Below are positions 42,910 through 52,684 of a stretch of DNA of 64,000 nucleotides, piece after piece. Every line of letters starts with the position of its first letter. Within the stretch, counting starts at the first letter, position 1. Under the pieces are notes generated by a model. That model saw only the letters and a list, made by a program, of their open reading frames with translations, did not search any database and was not told the origin of the DNA. This DNA comes from Arsenophonus sp031446165 (GTDB taxonomy: Bacteria > Pseudomonadota > Gammaproteobacteria > Enterobacterales > Enterobacteriaceae), in NCBI GenBank assembly GCA_031446165.1, contig CP132905.1, positions 806,001 to 870,000 on the forward strand, read 5' to 3'. A program made the position numbers and the translations under genes.

Positions 42910-44979
42910 TTATTGTAACAAAGAAATATCTCCTACTTGTAAAAATAATGTATGCAAATGACTTAATAATGTCAAACGATTAATTCGTATAGATTTATCA
43001 CGATCCATCACCATGACATTATCAAAAAAATTATCAATTATTTCGTTAAGTGCCACTAATTCCATGAATATATCTTTATATCTATATTCTGATAATAATA
43101 GCAATAATTTATCTTGTAAAATACCAACATGAGTGGCTAAAATAATCTCTTCTGGTGCTTTTAAAAAAGAAGCAATAACATGTGTATTTAATTGTTCATT
43201 TGTTTTTTGTAAAATATTAGATACTCTTTTATTCATAACTATTAATTTTTTAGCTATTGATAAAGTACGAAAATCAGTTACTGCTTTTAATCGAGCATCA
43301 AAATCTTTAGGTTTAGTAGGAAAACGAGCTAAAACGGACTGGATGGCATCTAAATAATATCCTTTTTCTTTATACCAAACAATACAACGCGCCAATATAA
43401 ATTTAATAGTATCATCAACAACATTTTTGTTAATTAATTTATTTCCATAGCCCTTAGTAGCTTCTTTTATCAATATCAACAAATCAAGATCGTAAGAATT
43501 TTCAACAATAATTCTAAAAATACCAAGCGCGATACGTCGTAATGCAAACGGATCTTTATCACCTTTAGGATGTTGATTAATTCCTAAAATACCAACTAAC
43601 ATGTCAATTTTATCAGCCAAAGCCACTGAAATAGAAACTTTAGTAGACGGCAAAAAATCACCAGAAAAACGAGGTTGATATTGTTCTTTAATAGCTAATG
43701 CAACATCTTTTATTTCGCCATCTAAAAGTGCATAATGCATTCCTATTACACCTTGTAGTTCAGAAAATTCAAAAACCATATGACTCATTAAATCACATTT
43801 TGATAATAAGCTAGCTCTATTAACATGATTGATATTTGCACCAATTTTTTTTGCAATACAAGCAGATAATATAACTAAACGATTGGTTTTATCAAATAAT
43901 GTACCCAAGTTTTTTTGAAACAAAACAGTTTTTAATAAAATAAAATTTTCTTCTAAATTTTTCTCGCGATCTCTCGTAAACAAATATTCAGCATCCGCTA
44001 AACGTGCACGAATGACTTTTGAATTTCCTAAAATCATGGTTTTTGGTTCTAAAGATTCAATATTAGCAACAAAAATAAAATCAGTCATTAAATCACCAGA
44101 TTCATCAAATACTGGAAAGTATTTTTGAATATTTGTCATAATATGAACTAAAACTTCCTTTGGAAGAAACAAAAATTTTTTTTCAAATTGTGCGCTTAAA
44201 ACTACAGGCCATTCAACTAATCCTGTCACTTCTTCTAATAGATGATCTTCATATTTAGCAAAACCACCTAATTCTTTAGCAATTTTTTGTATTCTATATT
44301 TGATTAATTCTTTGCGTACTTTATAATCAGCAATCACTTTTCCAGATTCATATAAAATACTTGGATATGTTTTAGCCGAATCAAGAATAATTAAATCTTT
44401 ACCCATAAATCGATGACCACGTACTATGCGCCCACTTTTAATACCTAAAACTTCACCTTTAACAAGATCTTTTCCCAATAACATAATTACAGTATGCACA
44501 GGACGAACAAACTCAATTTTTTTGTCACCCCATCTCATCATTTTCTGAAATGGTAAATTATTTATTGCTTTATTCACGATATTATTCAATAATTCCTTAG
44601 CAGACTTTCCCTTAGTAATCATACGACATAATAACCATTCACCTTTTTCAGTAACTAAACGTTCTGATTTTTCAGGAGTAATTCCACAATCTTCAGCCCA
44701 TCTTTTAGCTATTTTAGTATATTCTCCTGTAACATGATCAAAAGATTGCATTATTGAAGGTCCGCGTTTTTTGATTTCATGATTTTTTTGATACAACGTC
44801 AAATTCATTACTTTAATTGCTAACCGACGAGGAGATGCATACCAAATAACTTTTTCATATTCAAGAGAACTTTTTTTTAATTCATTTGTAAAATTTTCAG
44901 CAAATGTTTCAGCCAATAAACGAAGAGATTTCGGTGGTAACTCTTCTGTACCAATTTCTACTAAAAAAGTTTTCTGCAT
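42910..44979 (-). CDS. glyS: glycyl-tRNA synthetase beta subunit
   Basis: The beta chain of the heterotetrameric bacterial GlyRS, carrying tRNA recognition. The 689 residues equal E. coli GlyS. Family landmarks include FLVEIGTEELPPKSL at the N-terminus, YASPRRLA, KRGPS, MRWGD...FVRPVH, DKIDMLVGILGINQHPKGDKDPFALRR and the anticodon-binding region with DARLKAVTDF. The ATG is 26 bases after the end of glyQ, so both subunits are co-transcribed. Confidence 0.98.
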   Translation of the reverse strand: MQKTFLVEIGTEELPPKSLRLLAETFAENFTNELKKSSLEYEKVIWYASPRRLAIKVMNLTLYQKNHEIKKRGPSIMQSFDHVTGEYTKIAKRWAEDCGITPEKSERLVTEKGEWLLCRMITKGKSAKELLNNIVNKAINNLPFQKMMRWGDKKIEFVRPVHTVIMLLGKDLVKGEVLGIKSGRIVRGHRFMGKDLIILDSAKTYPSILYESGKVIADYKVRKELIKYRIQKIAKELGGFAKYEDHLLEEVTGLVEWPVVLSAQFEKKFLFLPKEVLVHIMTNIQKYFPVFDESGDLMTDFIFVANIESLEPKTMILGNSKVIRARLADAEYLFTRDREKNLEENFILLKTVLFQKNLGTLFDKTNRLVILSACIAKKIGANINHVNRASLLSKCDLMSHMVFEFSELQGVIGMHYALLDGEIKDVALAIKEQYQPRFSGDFLPSTKVSISVALADKIDMLVGILGINQHPKGDKDPFALRRIALGIFRIIVENSYDLDLLILIKEATKGYGNKLINKNVVDDTIKFILARCIVWYKEKGYYLDAIQSVLARFPTKPKDFDARLKAVTDFRTLSIAKKLIVMNKRVSNILQKTNEQLNTHVIASFLKAPEEIILATHVGILQDKLLLLLSEYRYKDIFMELVALNEIIDNFFDNVMVMDRDKSIRINRLTLLSHLHTLFLQVGDISLLQ

Positions 44980-45005
44980 AACGAATTAACCTTATCGTTT
45001 TTATG

Positions 45006-45905
45006 TTAATGCATAGAAATTTTTGTTTCTGCGCAGGAAGCATAATACAATTCTGCAACCATCTTTGTTAAATTTCGAAGACGCAGGACGTAACTTTGGC
45101 GCTCAGTAACTGAAATTGCTTTACGTGCATCCAGTAAATTAAAAACATGAATAGCTTTTAAAATGCGCTCATAAGAAGGAAAAATCAACGGTTTTTCTAG
45201 TGATAATAAATATTGCGTTTCTTTTTCATATTCATTAAAACATTCAACTAAAAATTTAACATTAGCATGTTTAAAATTATAAACTGATTGTTCAAATTCA
45301 TTTTGTTGATAAATATCACCATAAGTAATGTTTCCTGAAAAACCTGTAGACCATAAAAGATCATAAACATTATCAACATCTTGAATATACATAGCTAACC
45401 GTTCAAGACCATAAGTAATTTCACCTGTAACAGGTTTACATGCTAAACCTCCAACTTGTTGAAAATAAGTAAACTGAGTGATTTCCATACCATTTAACCA
45501 TATTTCCCAACCAATTCCACACGCTCCTAAACTTGGATTTTCCCAATTATCTTCAATAAAACGAACATCATGAATATTAAGATTTATTCCTAACTCTTTT
45601 AAAGAATTAAAATATAATTCTTGCATGTTATCAAGAGAAGGTTTTATAATAACTTGAAATTGATAATAATGCTGAAGACGATTAGGATTTTTAGCATAAC
45701 GACCATCAGTAGGCCTACGACATGATTGAACATAAGCAAGTGCAATAGGATCTTTTCCAATAGCTCTTAAACAAGTCATAGGATGTGATGTCCCTGCACC
45801 TATTTCCATATCTAATGGTTGAATAATGGTACAACCTTGATTTGCCCAATAACTTTGTAATGTGAAAATCAACCCTTGAACAGTTTTTATATTAAAATTT
45901 TGCAT
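45006..45905 (-). CDS. glyQ: glycyl-tRNA synthetase alpha subunit
   Basis: The catalytic class II subunit of the alpha2-beta2 GlyRS. Motifs are evident: QPLDMEIGAGTSHPMT, CRRPTDGRYAKNPNRLQHYYQFQV and GGLACKPVTGEITYGLERL. The 299 residues compare with 303 in E. coli. It is first in the glyQ-glyS operon. Confidence 0.98.
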   Translation of the reverse strand: MQNFNIKTVQGLIFTLQSYWANQGCTIIQPLDMEIGAGTSHPMTCLRAIGKDPIALAYVQSCRRPTDGRYAKNPNRLQHYYQFQVIIKPSLDNMQELYFNSLKELGINLNIHDVRFIEDNWENPSLGACGIGWEIWLNGMEITQFTYFQQVGGLACKPVTGEITYGLERLAMYIQDVDNVYDLLWSTGFSGNITYGDIYQQNEFEQSVYNFKHANVKFLVECFNEYEKETQYLLSLEKPLIFPSYERILKAIHVFNLLDARKAISVTERQSYVLRLRNLTKMVAELYYASCAETKISMH

Positions 45906-46893
45906 ATTATATATATTTAAATTCAGATGATATGATGTTAAATTTTAATTAGTAATACTTTTTAAGTAAACAATAAAAATAATTAAAAATAAGCGTTTAT
46001 TATTTATAAATAATTTATTATCTGTTTTGTAAAAAATATATTACAATAATCATCTCGTTATTAACTTATCTTAAAAAGAAAATGCATTAAAAAAGATTTC
46101 AATTTAATAAATAAAAAATATCATTAGTATGATATTGTAAAGTCATAACATTATCAAATAATCCAAAATATTCTACTCAATTTAATTAAATAATATACAT
46201 GATAATTTTAAAATTTATTTAATAAATAATTATTTATCATCACTTTTCTGTACCATAAATAAAAATTTATGCTCTAAAAAAATAAAAAAGTCAAAGTATA
46301 ATTTTTGTATTTTAATCTTAAAGAGTTTTTTAGATAAACACTTAAATTCATATTTAAAATTAAATAAATCAGATGAAATCCATATAAAAAATAATCTAAA
46401 AAAGATTTTTATGCTTTTACAAAAAACATAAAATTCACAGTAACTACTTATAATAAGCATAAATATCATTAAACAATTAATCTACAAAATTTAATCTACA
46501 AAATTAAAAGAAAAGTATTTCAAAAAAGATGAGTAAAATATTAAACTAATTTAAATTGTAATTTATTAATAAAAATTAATTCAATAAATACTTAATAATT
46601 AATAAAAAATATATTTCATGTTCATAAATTTATTTTTTTAAAATATTAAAAAATTTTTATTTATATAACATCTAATTATTATTTATATTATTAGCAATAT
46701 ATCAGAACCTATTAAAAATTTTTTATGAATCTTATTTATATTACAAAAAAAATATCAAAAACCCTAAAAATATAAAAAAATATTATTATAATTTTGTATT
46801 TTATTTTACATTTAGAATGTTTATTCTGTTAATAATTATAAAATACAAACTTAATCCTTTGACCTGTTATTATTTAATAATTCTGAAGTAACT
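45906..46893. other. spacer between divergent glyQ and avtA
   Basis: About 990 AT-rich bases. A 79-codon minus-strand frame (46230-46469) is Phe/Lys/Ile-rich with no family resemblance and is probably chance. No other content recognised. Confidence 0.45.
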
Positions 46894-48150
46894 ATGAAAA
46901 AAAATATCATACATTCTAAATTTGGTAAAAAATTTGCTAATCCTTCTAATATTTACAATCTTATGAAAGATCTAAATGATGGCTTACATAAACCTAATAT
47001 TATAATGCTAGGTGGCGGTAATCCAGCATATATTCCTAAAATAGATCAATATTTTCAAAAACTATTAATAGAAATGGCTATAAATGGTCAACTTAATAAA
47101 GCACTATGTAACTATGATGAACCACAAGGGAAAAATATTATACGAGAAAAATTAGCAGACAGTTTAAATGAAAACTTAAACTGGAATATTAATGCTAGCA
47201 ATATTGTTTTAACTAATGGAAGTCAAAACACGTTTTTTTATTTATTTAATATTATTGCAGGTTTTTGTAAAAATGGCATAAAACACAAAATACTTTTTCC
47301 TTTGATACCAGAATATATTGGTTATTCTGATATCGGATTGGAACATGATATATTCATTAGCAAAAAACCAAAAATTAAAATTTTACCAAATGGATACTTT
47401 AAATATAAAATTAATTTTAAATCTTTAGAAATTACTGATGATATTGGTGCAATCTGTATTTCAAGACCAACTAATCCTACTGGAAATATGATTGCCGATA
47501 AAGAAATCATCAAATTAGATACTTTAGCTAAAAACAATACAATTCCTCTTTTAATTGATAGCGCTTATGGAATACCATTTCCTGGTATTATTTTTAATAA
47601 AGGAACAGCAATATGGAACGAAAATATTATTCTTTCTATGAGTCTATCAAAACTAGGATTACCAGGTTGTCGTTGTGGTATTGTTATTGCAAATAAGTAT
47701 ATAATAAACATAATTAGTAATATGAATAGCATAACAAGTTTATCTCCGGGTAGTATAGGGCCTGCACTGATATTGGAAATACTTAAACGACAAGATTTAT
47801 TTACACTATCTAAAGAAATAATAAAACCTTTTTATGAAGAAAAAGTCAATGAAACTATAAAAATTATTCGTCGTTATATATTAAAAAATCATTGTCTCAT
47901 TCATAAACCAGAAGGAGGTATATTTTTGTGGTTATGGTTTAGAAATCTACCAATTACTACTAAAACACTTTATGCACGTCTAAAAAAACGTAATGTATTT
48001 ATGGTACCTGGAAATTATTTTTTTCCAGGGCTAAATGAAAATTGGCATCATAAAAATGAATGTATGCGCATGAATTACATTCTACCATTAGAAAAAATTG
48101 AAAAAGCAATTTCTATTCTAGCAGATGAAATTGCTATTGCTTTTCAATAA
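46894..48150 (+). CDS. avtA: valine-pyruvate aminotransferase
   Basis: A PLP-dependent transaminase exchanging amino groups between valine and pyruvate or alanine. The sequence tracks E. coli AvtA closely: LMKDLNDGL near the N-terminus, MLGGGNPAYIP, NYDEPQGK, NGSQN.FFYLFN, SRPTNPTGN, the PLP lysine in MSLSKLGLPG and GGIFLWLWF toward the C-terminus. The 418 residues compare with 417. It is a possible source of alanine for peptidoglycan if other alanine enzymes were lost. Confidence 0.95.
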   Translation: MKKNIIHSKFGKKFANPSNIYNLMKDLNDGLHKPNIIMLGGGNPAYIPKIDQYFQKLLIEMAINGQLNKALCNYDEPQGKNIIREKLADSLNENLNWNINASNIVLTNGSQNTFFYLFNIIAGFCKNGIKHKILFPLIPEYIGYSDIGLEHDIFISKKPKIKILPNGYFKYKINFKSLEITDDIGAICISRPTNPTGNMIADKEIIKLDTLAKNNTIPLLIDSAYGIPFPGIIFNKGTAIWNENIILSMSLSKLGLPGCRCGIVIANKYIINIISNMNSITSLSPGSIGPALILEILKRQDLFTLSKEIIKPFYEEKVNETIKIIRRYILKNHCLIHKPEGGIFLWLWFRNLPITTKTLYARLKKRNVFMVPGNYFFPGLNENWHHKNECMRMNYILPLEKIEKAISILADEIAIAFQ

Positions 48151-49281
48151 AGAAAATTTTATGTATATTTAATATAATATTAAACAAAAATTTTAAATTT
48201 TAAAAAAAATAAAACACAATCATTGATTTTTGGTATTTTTTAAATAAAAAAATATAAAAATAAATTATTTTTTATTTTTATTTATGTTTTTAAAAAAAAT
48301 GTATATAAAATATTATCTGTTCTATCAAAAAAAATTTTTTTACTTTATAGAGAAAAAGTTATCTAAAAAAATATATTAGATCTTTTATCTTAAACAATAA
48401 GAATAATAAAAAGTTATATGTTTTATTTATAAAAATTCTATATAATTAAAAACATATTAAAATTTATGAAAAAATATATATTTTGACACTAAATTATACA
48501 TTATCAATAAATGATATTTTTTCAATATCAATATTTAATTTTAGTATTTATATCTATAAATATTATTTTCTTACCATTAAAAAAAATACAGATTGTTTTT
48601 TAGGTATATTAGTAACAAAAAATATTTTGTATGTATATACATAAAATAAAATAATAGTAAAACATATTTTTCAGAAAAAATTACAAATATTTAAAATAAA
48701 AGTATGGATTTTGTAGATTTTTATATATTTAAATAAATTCAGTTTATTATCATACTAATAATACTTTAGACAAAATAAAAACTTAAAACCCATTTATACT
48801 TCGTAGAATTTATACAATACATAACACATCTAATTTAGATATAAAATATACTTAAATAAAGCAACAATTTTACTACCATATAGTATATATTAACTACTAA
48901 TAATTAATAATTTATGATATTTAATATTAATATAACATTAATAAAAAGTTTTTATTAGTTTGATACATGTCATATATATTAAAATAATAACATTACTTGT
49001 ATAGTTGTCATCTAAATTTTATTGTTAACATAAGATTAATTCCATAATATAAAAAATATTTTTATTCAAAAATTATACACCAAAAATTATTTGGTATTCA
49101 TAATATTAAATTAGCTATAAAATGTTTAAATATTTTTATCATTTAATATAAAAAAATAAAAATAAAAATCATTATATATATTTATAATGGTAATTATTTT
49201 AAAATAATTTTATAAAAATATTTATTAACACATCGTAAATACAAAAAATTAGAATTACATATTTTTTAAAAAATAAAAATC
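48151..49281. other. spacer upstream of gmk
   Basis: About 1.1 kb of low-complexity AT DNA between avtA and gmk, both on the plus strand. No gene, RNA or remnant recognised. Confidence 0.45.
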
Positions 49282-49908
49282 ATGATTATTAAAGGCAATT
49301 TATTTATTATATCTGCACCAAGTGGTGCAGGTAAATCAACTCTCATCAAAAGTTTACTAAAATCTCATTTTTTTTATAAAATACAAGTATCTATTTCTTA
49401 TACTACAAGAAAAATACGTCCTGGTGAAAAACATGGTAAACATTATTATTTTATTACTAAAAAGCAATTTCAGGAAATGATAAAAAATAATGAATTTCTT
49501 GAATATGCTTATGTTTTTGATAATTATTATGGTACTTCACGCATCCTTGTTGAAAAAAATCTTAATAGTGGAATCGATGTGTTTTTAAATATTGATTGGC
49601 AAGGGTCACAACAAATTCATAAAAAAATAAAAAATGCTACTAGCATTTTTATCTTACCTACTTCAAAAAATGAATTACTCCGTCGTTTGCATTCTAGAGG
49701 ACAAGATGTTACAGCAACAATTCACAAACGTATGTCACAAGCAGTCAATGAAATAAAACATTATCAGGAATATGATTATATCATTATTAATGATAATTTT
49801 AATACCGCATTACAGGATTTACAATCTATTATTAGATCTGAAAGACTGCGTTTAAAAAATCAAATACAAAGACATAATACTTTGATTAATAAATTATTAA
49901 CAGAATAG
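49282..49908 (+). CDS. gmk: guanylate kinase
   Basis: Phosphorylates GMP to GDP. The P-loop SAPSGAGKST, the GMP-binding SYTTRKIRPGE..GKHYYF and the IDWQGSQQI segment are intact in 208 residues (E. coli 207). In E. coli gmk is followed by rpoZ, spoT, trmH and recG; here remnants of rpoZ and spoT follow in that order. Works downstream of GuaB-GuaA. Confidence 0.97.
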   Translation: MIIKGNLFIISAPSGAGKSTLIKSLLKSHFFYKIQVSISYTTRKIRPGEKHGKHYYFITKKQFQEMIKNNEFLEYAYVFDNYYGTSRILVEKNLNSGIDVFLNIDWQGSQQIHKKIKNATSIFILPTSKNELLRRLHSRGQDVTATIHKRMSQAVNEIKHYQEYDYIIINDNFNTALQDLQSIIRSERLRLKNQIQRHNTLINKLLTE

Positions 49909-49954
49909 AAATATCTCAGTATCATAATCCGGTACATTTTTTTATTTTTTTTTG

Positions 49955-50132
49955 AGTAAATACTGTTATAATACTTTTAATACTCTAAAAATACTGCAAA
50001 AAATAATAATTATTTCGAATGAGTTTCAGTAGCAGAACATCGTGCACATGAATTGTAAATTAATCATAAAATACTGCCAGTACAAGAAAAAATAACAACG
50101 TAAATATTATTGCTTTACGTGAAATCGAAATG
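49955..50132 (+). pseudogene. rpoZ: rpoZ remnant (RNA polymerase omega subunit)
   Basis: Directly after gmk, where rpoZ belongs. Reading from 50014 gives FE*VSVAEHRAHEL* and then INHKILPVQEKITT*, which lines up with E. coli omega FDLVLVAARRARQMQ...DPLVPEENDKTT; a different frame at 50109-50129 continues with IALREIE, matching VIALREIE. Two internal stops, a small deletion and a frameshift make it non-functional. Upstream bases fit the N-terminal RVTVQDAVEKIGN only loosely. Omega normally helps assemble RNA polymerase and forms part of one ppGpp site. Confidence 0.85.
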
Positions 50133-50326
50133 TAATAATAAATTAATAATTTTTATTTTCAAAAAAAATTAAAAACTAAAAGAAAAATATAAAAATATAA
50201 ACAAAATCTCATATTATATTTTAAAAATTATTGGTAACTAACTCATATAATAAACTTTATAATATTGATGATTTAATAACCTAAATCAAATTATTTGATA
50301 TAATTTTTTATTCTTTATAAAGAAAC

Positions 50327-51310
50327 ATGTATCCAATAATAGAGAAATTTTATATTTTTTAAAAATGCACAAAAAAATGAATCACATGATTAACGTTATA
50401 TTGCACACTATTTACTATATATAATATATCTTGTGAAGAAAATATATATTTAAATCACAAAAAATAAATAGCTAGATTATTGCGTTATATCATTAAAAAT
50501 ACTTTTTAGGAACTTTTCATAATATCAAAACATTTTTTATAAAAAAATTATATTTCTTGTGAAAAATGTATAAAAAATTGAATAAACTATATTCATGTAT
50601 CGAAAAACTCAAACTGAAAACTTCAAAAAATATTTATGCATATAATAAAATATATAATATGTCATCTTAATACAACCAGTAGCCTACACTTATAATACAT
50701 AAAATTTGCTTGTACTTAATGTTAAAAAAAAATTATCAGAAACATAAAATATTTATATTTTACTTGCATAGCATATATTTATTTTTTTAAAATAAAGTTA
50801 GAAAAATTTAAACTTAAAATCCTTTTGTCTGACTACCAAAACATAATTCGTAAATTAATATAATTTATGTTAACAAAAAATACTCATAAAACTTAAAGAT
50901 TGTTTATCAGCAGCAAACGTATATTGCATTTCATAATTATGAAAAATTTTTCTATAAAAAATAGCTGTAAAAAAAGTTTTTAAAATAAAAATTATTGTTA
51001 TTATATATTTTTTTTATTTTGAGTGATCTATAAAAAATATCTATATTTGATATCATATACTCAATAAAAGCACATATTCTATATCATCTTCTTCATGAAC
51101 CTAAATAAAAAAATAATAATTTTAATCCAAAAACAAATATTTTTTTAACACTCACATCAATAATTTCTGCATCTTATCTCCTTCTTATTAAAAAATTGCG
51201 AGTATAAAAGATAAAACAGAAAAAATAAACTTTAATGTATTTCCCTTATCTTAAGAAGATAAGTCAAACTTAGTGACTGGCATCAAAAAATTAAATATAA
51301 AAAATAAATT
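50327..51310 (+). pseudogene. spoT: spoT remnant (ppGpp synthetase/hydrolase)
   Basis: Follows the rpoZ remnant, as in E. coli. From the ATG at 50327 (MYPIIEKF) the eroded text tracks SpoT. At 50450-50506, LNHKK*IARLLRYIIKNTF aligns without gaps to LDYETLMAALLHDVIEDTP. From 50556 one frame runs for over 200 bases with LVKNV*KIE, then TQTENFKK (for AQAENFRK), VILIQPVAYTYN (for VILIKLADRTHN) and ET*NIYILLA (for ETLEIYSPLA). Weaker matches continue through NIYI*YHI (DIYAFRVI) and NPKTN (IPKAN) to about 51300. Many stops and several frameshifts lie in the hydrolase (HD) and synthetase domains. The C-terminal half could not be found. Confidence 0.9.
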
Positions 51311-51356
51311 AAAATTACAAGAAAATACAAATAACTTTTTTTTAAAAAAAAATTCA

Positions 51357-51388
51357 AAAAATAGGTTTTTTTTAAAAAACCTATTTTT
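51357..51388. repeat. 15-bp perfect inverted repeat in pseudogene region
   Basis: The arms 51357-51371 and 51374-51388 are exact reverse complements around TT and contain the GG/CC-bearing core TAGG...CCTA. The shape resembles a rho-independent terminator with A and T tracts on both sides. It lies just beyond the readable spoT remnant, so it may be the relic of an operon terminator. Confidence 0.6.
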
Positions 51389-51457
51389 CACCTTAAATGA
51401 AAGAATAATAAAATAACCAAATATAACTATTTTAAATTTTATATACTATTTATATTG

Positions 51458-51790
51458 ATGACTACATTAGCACTAGCACTTATTTTTATTATGAACCTCA
51501 TATTTTTAAGTATTTCATATGCTAAAAAAATATTATAAAATTTGGAACACTCTATACAAACTAATAAAAATTTTTAACTTGGTTTTAAAACTAAAAATAT
51601 ACCAATTACAAAAAAATTAAAAAAGATATTTCATGAATTGCAATATGTAATTACTTCACTATATTCTAAAAAAAAATATATTGAAATACATATAAAAAAC
51701 GTATCAAAAAAAATAAAAATACTAAAAATATAATTAACAAATGATTTATTAATAAAAATTAGTTCAAATAAAAAAATAATTTTTTAGAAA
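51458..51790 (+). pseudogene. possible sensor histidine kinase remnant (PhoQ-like)
   Basis: A single frame runs about 110 codons with only three stops. It starts with a hydrophobic span (MTTLALALIFIMNLIFLSISYAKK), followed by a Lys-rich amphipathic region including HELQYVITSLYSKKKY and NVSKKIKILK. By eye this layout resembles the second membrane span, HAMP linker and phospho-acceptor region of PhoQ (NLNRLL, DLTHSLKTPLAVL), with the His lost. Further weak matches to the kinase domain occur up to about 52000. This is a tentative assignment; no phoP remnant is next to it. Confidence 0.3.
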
Positions 51791-52684
51791 AACAAGCATT
51801 AAAAAACTATTTTACTATCAAGTATCTCATACATAAAAATTAACCTATTTATTAAAATACATTGAAGATATTTTCATAACTTTAACTAAATACTTATTAG
51901 TATACAATTTTTAGAAACCTCATTTTTCATAGAAAATTTACTAATTTATCAAGATTTTTAAATTATAAAATATTAAAAAATCGGAAAACCCTATAATAAC
52001 AGAAAAAATAAAAAACGGATCTTTTATTATATAAAAGTTCATATAAATGATTATCAAGAAAAAATTTATTGAATTTAGTGCAATAAAAAAATAAAAATTT
52101 TTATATTCATAGCATGAATTCTAAAAAAACATAATTAAATTCATTATCTAACAATTTAAAAAATAATTTAAAATTAAAAAAAATAAATTAATTAACTAAT
52201 ATAAAAACAATTAGTTTTATACATGATTTTTTATTCAAGTAATTAACTGTAAAAATAACTAATACAAAATATTTACATTTTCAAAAATACACTATGATTT
52301 TTGAAAATATACTATAATTAATATAAATTGAAGATATCAATCCATATATTATATTCATAATTACTTTCATATAAATTTATAAGATCTATATAAAAAATAT
52401 AAAAACACTGATTTACTAGTATAGAAAAAATTTTACTGCTCTTCATATTTTTTTAAAATATAAAAAAATATATTTTTTATTAAAAAAATATAAAAAAATC
52501 ATCATTAAATCTGATTTTTTAAAAAATGTGGTAATAAACTATGACTTTAAAAATATTTTATCAAAACATAAAATTACAATTTATAATTGTCATTAATAAA
52601 AACTTTTTTGATAGGATAAATAAAATATAGACTATTAATATTTAATACATGTATATATAAAATTTATTACTTGCATTTATGCAA
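51791..52684. other. spacer before gltS, trmH-recG position
   Basis: About 890 AT-rich bases. In E. coli trmH and recG lie between spoT and gltS; I found no readable TrmH or RecG motif here. The first 200 bases may belong to the kinase-like remnant. Confidence 0.4.

Noticed and set aside
46230..46469. 79-codon minus-strand open frame between glyQ and avtA
   Set aside because: Phe/Lys/Ile-rich, no recognisable domain, no supporting context.
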